Of a stretch of 64,000 nucleotides of DNA, positions 34,901-41,240 are shown one piece after another. The position numbers and the translations under genes are program-made. The notes under the pieces are model-generated. The model worked only from the letters and a program-made list of their open reading frames with translations. It searched no databases and had not been told where the DNA came from. The DNA is from RBC074 sp964470555 (lineage in GTDB: Bacteria; Acidobacteriota; Blastocatellia; RBC074): positions 71,686-135,685 of the forward strand of contig CAYYDG010000016.1 of NCBI GenBank assembly GCA_964470555.1, written 5' to 3'. Every line of letters starts with the position of its first letter. Position 1 is the first letter of the stretch.

Positions 34901-36247
34901 CGTTGTTTTGCGCTCGGAGCCGAACAGCAGTTGGAAATTGAGCCTCCCCATCGCATCGGCTTCGACGGCGGGATGAAATTCGAGCAGGCTTTCATACACC
35001 GAGCCGAGTTCTTCGACATCGAGCGCGGCGTAATTGACGCGCCGCCAGTTGCCGCGTTCGTCCCGATACCAGGCCAGGCGGTAAAACGCCGTCAGCAAAT
35101 CACGGTTCGTGATTGTGCAAGCATCGAGAAACTGCGGGGCGAACAATTCGCCGTTGAGCGGCGCAAGTTGCAGCATTTCCGCCAGCCGTTCGTCGCCGAA
35201 GACTTTCCACAACACGCGCAGGCTTTGCCACAAATCGTCGTGGTCGTCATAAGCGGCGCGGCGGTCGAGCATCCGGCGCAACCGAGCAATGCCGTAATGT
35301 TCGCGGTAAAGCGAATCGGGGCTGACGAGGCCGCGGTCTTCCGACACCAGCAGAAACAAAAAGCGATACACCAGCCGCAGCAACTGGCGATAAAACTCTT
35401 CGGCGCTGATGCGTTCATTGCCGCCGATTGGCGGCGCGACACGTTGGCGCAAATCGGCATTTGCGCCGTGTTGCAGAAAGCCATTCGCCAGGTATTCGAG
35501 GCAATCTTTGACGCCGTCGCGCAAACGGTCGCGCACGCGGTCGCCCTGTTCGACCGATTGCGCGTAATACTTTTCGAGCAGGCATTCGCTGGCGTCGGCT
35601 TGAGTGCGGGGCAACCGGCTGCGATGCAACAGGCGATAAAGCGCCGCGAAATCCTGAAAGCGTTGCTCTTCCAAAATGGCGGCCAGATCGAATTCGATGT
35701 ATGCCTGCCGCCGCACAAAGGTCGAATCGCGCAACAAACGCAAAGTGACGCCGTTGGTGACGAAGCTCCAGAGATGTTCGGTGCGATTCAGGTATTCCTG
35801 CACCAGCGCGTGCGGCGACAAACGAGGCCGCCCCGATGGCGCCAGGCGACCGAGTTCCTGCCGCGCGCCCACAATGTGCAAGGGCGGCGCTTCGGCGGCT
35901 TCGTCGGCGCGATGCGAAAGAGCGAAACTGAGACCGTCCACGTCAAACGCGCGCTGATTGTATTGCGGCGCATAACCAAGCAGATTCAGGAACGGGATCA
36001 TCCACAATTCGCGCGTCAACGACGTGGCAATGTCGGTTTCGGGCAACCGCGCCAGGCGATTTTGAAAGACTCTCCACAACGCGCGCGCATCGGCGAAGAC
36101 GGCGGCGATTTCATCGTTCAGATTGCGCCTCGCTTCAATGCCGAAATCCGCCGCTTTTTGGCCGGGCAAATCCGCTGCGAGCAATTGATCGAGCACATCC
36201 GGGCCAAGCAGCCCGCCTTCGATGCGGATGGAAGGAAACACGCTCAT
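31943..36247 (-). CDS. Eco57I-like N6-adenine DNA methyltransferase, DISARM/DrmMI-like
   Basis: 1434 residues. SAM-binding motif I DPACGSGHFLLAAARRLGKE (about 491-510) and catalytic motif IV NPPWERIKLQ (about 752-757) define a gamma-class adenine methylase. The pair brackets an insertion with IYGVDKNPLAVDLCRVALWI. A ~450-residue N-terminal helical region and a C-terminal ~500-residue region, probably target recognition, complete an architecture like PglX/DrmMI-type methylases. It overlaps the SNF2 helicase gene by 4 bases (ATGA) and precedes the DUF1998 helicase after a 294-base repeat-rich gap. In the inferred system it would mark host DNA while helicases and nuclease act on unmodified DNA. 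Domain edges are approximate. Confidence 0.87.
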   Translation of the reverse strand: MSVFPSIRIEGGLLGPDVLDQLLAADLPGQKAADFGIEARRNLNDEIAAVFADARALWRVFQNRLARLPETDIATSLTRELWMIPFLNLLGYAPQYNQRAFDVDGLSFALSHRADEAAEAPPLHIVGARQELGRLAPSGRPRLSPHALVQEYLNRTEHLWSFVTNGVTLRLLRDSTFVRRQAYIEFDLAAILEEQRFQDFAALYRLLHRSRLPRTQADASECLLEKYYAQSVEQGDRVRDRLRDGVKDCLEYLANGFLQHGANADLRQRVAPPIGGNERISAEEFYRQLLRLVYRFLFLLVSEDRGLVSPDSLYREHYGIARLRRMLDRRAAYDDHDDLWQSLRVLWKVFGDERLAEMLQLAPLNGELFAPQFLDACTITNRDLLTAFYRLAWYRDERGNWRRVNYAALDVEELGSVYESLLEFHPAVEADAMGRLNFQLLFGSERKTTGSYYTPPQLVNELIQSALEPVLAERLSQAPTDEQKKKAILSIRICDPACGSGHFLLAAARRLGKELARLRTGEDEPAPEALREATRDVIAHCIYGVDKNPLAVDLCRVALWIESHTSGKPLTFLDHRILPGDSLVGVFDLNVLKPGIPDEAFKPLEGDDKTTAREMARRNRDERGGQRGLFDWNANLDLDALSRTSHAIDEISDDSPALIREKKRRYEQSRRDPAWLQKHEACNLWTAAFFQSLQPDQPAITSAAVADRLAGQSVDPRVTGSALVIAERERFFHWPLEFAEVFAEGGFDVLLSNPPWERIKLQEQEFFAARDARIATAPNKAARARLIRELPETNPALYAEYVNALRSAAGASQSLRHSGRFPLTGRGDINTYAVFAELARNAVRTQGRAGIIVPSGIATDDTTKFFFGDLVQSGSLVSLFDFENRKKIFAAVDSRMKFALLTMRAAAEVAATAEFVFFALGVDDLRREEKRFTLTADEIALLNPNTGNCPIFRTQADAELAKAIYRRVPVLWREARENQPESNPWRLSFNRMFDMANDSRHFRTAQELEADGYRREGNVFVSPHDRYLPLYEAKMLHQFDHRWATYENAEDSRDVTLTEKRDPNFVVQPRYWVREEVVESAIPRYPEPLALALSLNHRPSVKRVLCYWAAGQQLLQGNTAAAQTLLDFAVPLELDRPLGSWFARLTADEHARQLAQDFPLSPSDLEAIAAQIKDAPEEIAQQLVERFSPKWFLGWRDICRSTDERTLIANAVPRVAVGDKFLLIFSKQDYLRRLCLLANLDSFVTDYCSRQKVGGISFKYFTFKQIAILRPEIFEENWAGLSSDATIGSFVAPRVLELIYTAQDLAPLARECGYDGPPFVWDEARRFELRCELDAAFFHLYLPSEADGVWRVATGDWAVVDETPEQLSALRRHFPTPRDAVSYILDQFPIVRQKDEAAHGRYRTKERILEIYDALQAAQTSDRPYRSESQSRPL

Positions 36248-39111
36248 CGCTGCACCTCCGGCTGAAGGACAAGAATTCCAAGCAAATCAGGCGGCAATTG
36301 CGGTTTCACGGCCAGTTCGCGCACGCGCAGGCTGACGGCCTGGCGAATGCGTTTGTGCGCTTGTTCGAGTTCCGCCGCACGCGTCTTGATGCGGGATTGC
36401 AACGCCCTTTCGACGGTTGACCAGTCGGCCAAGGCAGTTTCGACAGCCAGGCGCTTTTCTTCCATTGGCACGTTTGCATCGGGCCTGGCTTCGGCCAGCA
36501 AGCGCAAAGCTTCGGCGTCATCAAACCATTCGGGTGCATCATTCGTCAGACCGGCATACGCGCTGACCAGCACTTCCTCCGCAAGCAGCGGCGTCCGTCC
36601 GGGCTGTTCGACCAGATAGCGCACGCGCAACAACAACACGGTCGTTAAAGTAGAAACTGCGTGGGTGCGAATCACACCACAACGCGCCGCCGTGGCTGCG
36701 CCGTGTTTGGTCAACGCCTCTTCCATCAAAAAGCGCGCCAATGTTGCAACAAAACGATGATTGCGCCCCAGATATTCCGCGCCTTCCGGCGTTGGCGAAA
36801 CGAAGCTGACCAGCCATTGCTCGTCTTTGCCTTGAGGCAGCGCGAAACGAACGGCTTCGGGAATCGCGGCGATGGCGATTGCGCCAGTGGCCACGCGGAA
36901 AACACCTTCGCGCTTTTTGTCTGGTTCAATGCGCAAACCCAGCCGTTGCGCCGCCGCCAACACGAATTCGCGCACGGCTTCCGGGTTCCCCAGCACGGCG
37001 TCGGTGGTTTCAATCTCTTTCCGCACTTCGTCCGGTTTGAGCGCGCGTTGGGCAAAGCGTGTGCGGTTAATGCGCTCGCGTTCGGCATTGCGCTGCATGC
37101 GCTGATGAAGTTCTTCGACTTCCGGCAGGCCGAAATCGAGCGCAAGCTGGCGATTGTCGTCGCGGCGTCCGCGCAGAAAGAGCGCATTCAACACGGCTTC
37201 CGTCACGGTTTCGCTTTCATCCGGCACAGGGACATGAGTGCCAAGCGCTTTATGAATTTCCCGCGCCTTGTTCAGCAATACCTCCAGCACGACGCCATCC
37301 ACGGCGCTGTCAGGACTGAAATACCGGATGGTTTTCACGGTTTTTGCTGGTTGGCCGTAACGATCCACGCGCCCTTCGCGCTGTTCCAGCCGATTGGGAT
37401 TCCACGGCAGATCGTAATGCAGCGCGGCGTTGAATTTGTCCTGCAAGTTGATGCCTTCGCTCAGGCAATCGGTGGCGACCAGCACGCGCGGACGTTCAGG
37501 GTCAAGCGCATCAATTTTGGCGCGACGCTCTTCATCGCCCTGACGGCCGGTGACGGCGATGACTTGTGCTTTTGCATGAGAACGCGCGAGCGCCTTGCGC
37601 AAACCTTCGGCGACATATTCGGCGGTAGCGATATACCGGCACCAGACGATGGGGTGAAACCCATCGCGCAGCAATCCGGCGACAAGTTCCGCGCAGGAAG
37701 AAAGCTTGGTGTCTTTTTCGTTGCCGTGCAGTTTTCCGGCCAACTGGCCCAGTTCGCGCAACCGGCGACGGTCGCCTGGTTCCAGGGTGGTTTCGGCGCG
37801 CTCGACCGGCGGCGTCGGTTGTTCGTCATCGGTTTGTTCGTTGGTCGCTTCGAATACGAAGCGGCGAAAATCCACTTCGTCTTCGGTAGCTTCAACGTCA
37901 GGCAAATTGTCGTGACGATTGGCCAGCGCCGCCACTGCCGCTGCCGGGCTGGACATCACACAGCGCAGCAAAGCCAGCGCGCCCCAGTACCGCACGCGTT
38001 GCTGGCGCTGGCCGAGCGATTGTCCGGTGCGCACCATCTCGGAGCAGAAGTCGTATGTTTTGTGGAAGAGTTCCAGGTAGGCCGGCGACAGCCGGTAGGT
38101 TTTGTCATCCGGGTCACGCTTGGGAAAGCAATGCTCATCTTCCCAATCGTGTTCGATGTCGCGACGCGTGCGTTGGACGAAATGGCGGGCCAGTTCGATA
38201 CGTCGCGCTTCATCCAGCGCGGCGACATCCCATTCGGCGAATTTCGGCTGCAGCAGCGAAAGCAGCGACCGAAAGGCGGCTTCGATGCCGCTGTGCGGTG
38301 TGGCGGTGAGCAGGATGAGATGCCTGCCTGCTTGAGCGGCGATTTCGCGCACCAGGTCATGACGTTGTTGCTGGGACTGATTGGCTTGTGTCGAATCCGC
38401 CGCGCCGTGCGCTTCGTCTACGATGACCAGATCGGGGCAATTGAGCAGGAACTGATGGCGATTGCGGTCGGTTTTCAGAAAATCAATGCTGGCGACCTGA
38501 ATTGGGTAATGCTGATAAATGCTTTCTGCTGTCGGCTTGTGTTTTTCAAGCTGGCTGATCGTGCCAGAGCGTATGACAACCGCGTCGAGGTTGAATTTTT
38601 CGGCAAGTTCTTTTTGCCACTGATCGCACAAATACGGCGGGCACAGCACCGCCATCCGACGAATCTCCCCCCGATCGAGCAATTCGCGCGCGACCAGCAA
38701 GGCTTCGATGGTTTTGCCAACGCCTACGTCGTCCGCGATGAACAACCGCACCGGATCGAGACGCAAAGCCATCAAAAGCGGAACGAATTGATAAACGCGC
38801 GGGCGAATCGAAATGCGCCCCAGCGAACGAAACGGCGTTGCCCCTTCGCGCAAGGTCAACCGGGCCGCCTGCCAGAGCAGATGCGCGCCGGTGGCGTCGC
38901 TCAAATCCTCCGGAGTTGGAAGTTGGAAGGTTGAAGGACGGAGTCGTTCTTCGGGGAGATCGTAGCCAATCAAATTGGCCAGCCCGTTGTGAATTGCCAC
39001 CACTTCGTCAATTGCGCCTGCGAGTGGACGCAGCAAATGAATATCGCTTCGGTCATTGGGCAGCAGCACCCAATCGCGGTTTCGACAGCGGACGATATTT
39101 CCTGGGTTCAT
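36244..39111 (-). CDS. SNF2-family helicase, DrmD-like
   Basis: 955 residues. N-terminal ~110 residues precede an SF2 core: Walker A ADDVGVGKTIEA (about 125), DEAH in LVIVDEAHGAAD (about 232), LTATPHSG. The second lobe has VLVATDCLSEGINLQDKFN and LPWNPNRLEQREGRVDRYGQ (RapA/HepA-like motif VI). A ~350-residue C-terminal extension contains charged coiled segments. This arrangement matches DrmD, the SNF2 helicase of class 1 DISARM. The ATG at 39111 overlaps the TGA of the upstream PLP-enzyme gene (ATGA), and its own stop overlaps the methylase start by 4 bases, so the three genes are translationally coupled. Confidence 0.87.
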   Translation of the reverse strand: MNPGNIVRCRNRDWVLLPNDRSDIHLLRPLAGAIDEVVAIHNGLANLIGYDLPEERLRPSTFQLPTPEDLSDATGAHLLWQAARLTLREGATPFRSLGRISIRPRVYQFVPLLMALRLDPVRLFIADDVGVGKTIEALLVARELLDRGEIRRMAVLCPPYLCDQWQKELAEKFNLDAVVIRSGTISQLEKHKPTAESIYQHYPIQVASIDFLKTDRNRHQFLLNCPDLVIVDEAHGAADSTQANQSQQQRHDLVREIAAQAGRHLILLTATPHSGIEAAFRSLLSLLQPKFAEWDVAALDEARRIELARHFVQRTRRDIEHDWEDEHCFPKRDPDDKTYRLSPAYLELFHKTYDFCSEMVRTGQSLGQRQQRVRYWGALALLRCVMSSPAAAVAALANRHDNLPDVEATEDEVDFRRFVFEATNEQTDDEQPTPPVERAETTLEPGDRRRLRELGQLAGKLHGNEKDTKLSSCAELVAGLLRDGFHPIVWCRYIATAEYVAEGLRKALARSHAKAQVIAVTGRQGDEERRAKIDALDPERPRVLVATDCLSEGINLQDKFNAALHYDLPWNPNRLEQREGRVDRYGQPAKTVKTIRYFSPDSAVDGVVLEVLLNKAREIHKALGTHVPVPDESETVTEAVLNALFLRGRRDDNRQLALDFGLPEVEELHQRMQRNAERERINRTRFAQRALKPDEVRKEIETTDAVLGNPEAVREFVLAAAQRLGLRIEPDKKREGVFRVATGAIAIAAIPEAVRFALPQGKDEQWLVSFVSPTPEGAEYLGRNHRFVATLARFLMEEALTKHGAATAARCGVIRTHAVSTLTTVLLLRVRYLVEQPGRTPLLAEEVLVSAYAGLTNDAPEWFDDAEALRLLAEARPDANVPMEEKRLAVETALADWSTVERALQSRIKTRAAELEQAHKRIRQAVSLRVRELAVKPQLPPDLLGILVLQPEVQR

Positions 39112-40505
39112 CCATGCACCTCATCAAATCGCGCGGCGGCAATCCGCGCATCCATTTCGGGAATCAACTGCTGATGCTTGAGCCACCATTCCGGATCGCG
39201 CTGCGCGTCCAGTTCCTCCACCGTTTTTCCTTGCTGTTCCACCCACGTGAAGTATTTCAGGTTGTGCCATTGGCGGCGCACGTCGGGCGTGCCGTCTTTG
39301 ATCCAATCGGTTTTTGCGCCGTGAAAGATCGCTTCGACATAGCCAACGGCCCGCGCATCATCTATCGCGCCGTAACATTCGGTCATGGAATCCATCACCG
39401 AATGGTAACGATCAATTGCGTCGGTGCAGATGGTGACGATTACGTCGCGCTTGCCGAAGCCATAATGTTTCGCGGTTTTGATTGCGCCCAGCACGTTGCA
39501 GACGCCCGAAATGCCGAAGATCGTGCCAAGCTGTTGCAGCTTCGTTTCCGCAATGCCGTAACGCCGCGCCAGCGTTTCCTGTCCGGCCTCGCTCGTCAGC
39601 ACCTGCAAGCCTTTTTTGCACTCGATGTCGTCAAGGCAGGCAATCGCGTCCATGTTCAACACGTTGTGAATCCAGGTGACGTGTTTATCGCCGATGCCTT
39701 GAATGTCGTGCCCGCCGTAGCCATTGTTGTACAGCGTCGGGCATTGAATCGGTTCCAATCCCACCGTTCGGGCATTTGGCCAGACTTGTTTCAGCCGATC
39801 GCCCGCCGCAATCGTTCCGGCGCTGCCCATTGCCGAACAGAACGCCGCAATGGAGCCATTGCCGATGCCTTGCGCGCGTAGTTCCGCCGCGAGTTCGACA
39901 ATCGTGTTACCGGTGACGTGATAATGAAACCGGTAATTTCCCATCACCTCGAACTGATTCAGGATGCGAATTTGTGGATTGCGGCGCAGTTCCCAGGTCT
40001 TGTCGTAAATCTCCTTGACGTTGGATTCGACGCCGGGCGTTTTGATGACTTCGGCTCCGTAACTTCCGATGCGCTCGAATCGTTCGCGGCTCATGCCTTC
40101 GGGCAGCACGACGATGGATTTCGCGCCGACGCGCCCGCCCACCCACGCGCCGCCGATGCCGTAATTGCCTGTGCTGGGCCAGACGACGGTGTGCTGGTCA
40201 ATGTCTACGTGACCGAACAACAAAGCTTCGGCAATCACCGAATACGCCGCGCCGACTTTGTGCGCGCCGGTCGGGAAGTCTCGCCCGTACAGCACCACAA
40301 TCGGGGCTTCGACGTCGGTCAGTTCCTTGGGCAGCACTTCGTATTTGATCTGGTCATCCGCGCCGCGCCAGGTGATGTTGTACAGGTTGATCGGATCAAG
40401 CGGCGCTTCACTCGCAGCCTGGATGGCACGCTGCCGCACCGCCGGATCAATCGCGCTCGGATGGAGCATTTCTTCAAAGGTGGGGCCGAAAATGGCTCTG
40501 GTCAT
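39108..40505 (-). CDS. Fold-type-II PLP-dependent enzyme (TrpB superfamily), function unassigned
   Basis: 465 residues. The putative Schiff-base lysine lies in FPTGAHKVGAAYSV, which resembles TrpB TGAHK; STGNYGIGGAW and the phosphate-binding CSAMGSAGTIAAGD follow. It is longer than cysteine synthases and lacks a TrpB communication domain. Related proteins are often annotated only as PLP-dependent enzymes, sometimes near SsnA/XdhD-type genes. Here it lies three genes downstream of a fused xanthine dehydrogenase, with a nucleotidyltransferase/HepT pair between them. It starts two bases after the HepT frame and overlaps the SNF2 helicase gene. A catabolic role such as diaminopropionate ammonia-lyase-like chemistry is inference. 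Confidence 0.75.
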   Translation of the reverse strand: MTRAIFGPTFEEMLHPSAIDPAVRQRAIQAASEAPLDPINLYNITWRGADDQIKYEVLPKELTDVEAPIVVLYGRDFPTGAHKVGAAYSVIAEALLFGHVDIDQHTVVWPSTGNYGIGGAWVGGRVGAKSIVVLPEGMSRERFERIGSYGAEVIKTPGVESNVKEIYDKTWELRRNPQIRILNQFEVMGNYRFHYHVTGNTIVELAAELRAQGIGNGSIAAFCSAMGSAGTIAAGDRLKQVWPNARTVGLEPIQCPTLYNNGYGGHDIQGIGDKHVTWIHNVLNMDAIACLDDIECKKGLQVLTSEAGQETLARRYGIAETKLQQLGTIFGISGVCNVLGAIKTAKHYGFGKRDVIVTICTDAIDRYHSVMDSMTECYGAIDDARAVGYVEAIFHGAKTDWIKDGTPDVRRQWHNLKYFTWVEQQGKTVEELDAQRDPEWWLKHQQLIPEMDARIAAARFDEVHG

Positions 40506-40507
40506 TG

Positions 40508-40981
40508 CTATTCCTCGTCACTCGTTTGTAGTAGACCGCCAAGTTCAGCTTCCAACAGGCGCAAGGTCTCTTCGCACTGAAGCACCAGCGACGCCATTTT
40601 GTCCCAGCGCAAATCGAACGAATAAGCCTAGCGAAAAACGTGGCGGAAACGCAGGTAATCGCGCAGCCGGTCGCGCAGTGAGATGGAAATCACAGCGGCA
40701 CGCGCCTGACTAGGATTACTCATCGCATGCAACAAGTCACGATGCCATGTTTCCCCTGATGGCAGGGTGCCGCCAGATTCCAGAACGATCCGTTTAAGTA
40801 TGTTTTCGATGCCGGTGTAAAAAGAATGCAGCATTGCCGCCAAGGCCGAGATTTCGATTTCGTTGGGAGCTTCGTTCGCACACTTGTCGAGCAATGGCCG
40901 ATGGACATCAAGCAAGTGATTGAGTTGTTCCAACTCAATGGCAATTTGTTTGCTCAATTTATCCGACACGCAGCAACTCAC
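40508..40981 (-). pseudogene. HepT-like gene interrupted by an in-frame amber codon
   Basis: From a GTG at 40981 the frame encodes a HepT-like helical protein up to YLRFRHVFR (residues 109-117), then TAG at 40628-40630. Translation continues in the same frame for 39 codons as AYSFDLRWDKMASLV and on to LLQTSDEE, ending at a TAG at 40508-40510. The continuation matches how this family normally proceeds (FRH.FR.AY..D). So the full gene would be 157 residues, and one base change from CAG (Gln) would create the stop. The truncated product keeps RFRH but loses the following tyrosine region. Its start overlaps the nucleotidyltransferase gene by 23 bases. It could be broken, read through, or a sequence error. 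Confidence 0.8.
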
Positions 40982-41240
40982 TTTCTGTTTTCAGGTATTG
41001 AGTAAAGGGAGTGACCTCATCCAGATCAACCAAATCCAAATTTCGCCCGATTGCATCTTCGGCGGCTGCCCCAGCGCGGTAAAAAAGTTCCGGGGGGAGA
41101 CCTGATACGGCCATGTCAACGTCAGAATCTTCGCGCATCTGTCCGCGCGCCGCTGATCCGAACAGATAGACTTCGCGTGCGCCAGCGGCTTTTAATGCCA
41201 GCACTGCTCGCTCGATCATCTGACTTAGATCATTGTTCAT
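40959..41240 (-). CDS. MNT-like nucleotidyltransferase paired with the interrupted HepT
   Basis: 93 residues. VYLFGSAARGQMREDSDVDM carries the GSAARG (28-33) and DSDVD (38-42) nucleotidyltransferase motifs. The ribosome-binding site CAGGGGGAAAC lies inside the end of the xanthine dehydrogenase gene, and the start overlaps that gene by 11 bases. The HepT frame overlaps the other end by 23 bases. It is the third nucleotidyltransferase/HEPN pair in the window and the only one inserted directly behind a metabolic gene. Confidence 0.85.
   Translation of the reverse strand: MNNDLSQMIERAVLALKAAGAREVYLFGSAARGQMREDSDVDMAVSGLPPELFYRAGAAAEDAIGRNLDLVDLDEVTPFTQYLKTESELLRVG

Noticed and set aside
32702..36265. 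Very long open frame (about 1190 codons) on the plus strand opposite the methylase
   Set aside because: No motifs, no ribosome-binding site, and Arg/Gln/His-rich composition typical of the antisense of a GC-rich gene. The minus-strand protein carries clear methylase motifs.
36661..38934. Long plus-strand frame (about 757 codons) opposite the SNF2 helicase
   Set aside because: Antisense shadow of a gene with all SF2 helicase motifs; no family resemblance of its own.
26582..39111. Calling the block a complete class 1 DISARM system
   Set aside because: No drmC/PLD gene and no separate drmA and drmB are visible. Only a DISARM-like label is supported.
40628..40630. Pyrrolysine or programmed amber recoding in the HepT gene
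   Set aside because: Nothing else in the window suggests pyrrolysine machinery; a nonsense mutation from CAG or a sequence error is simpler.
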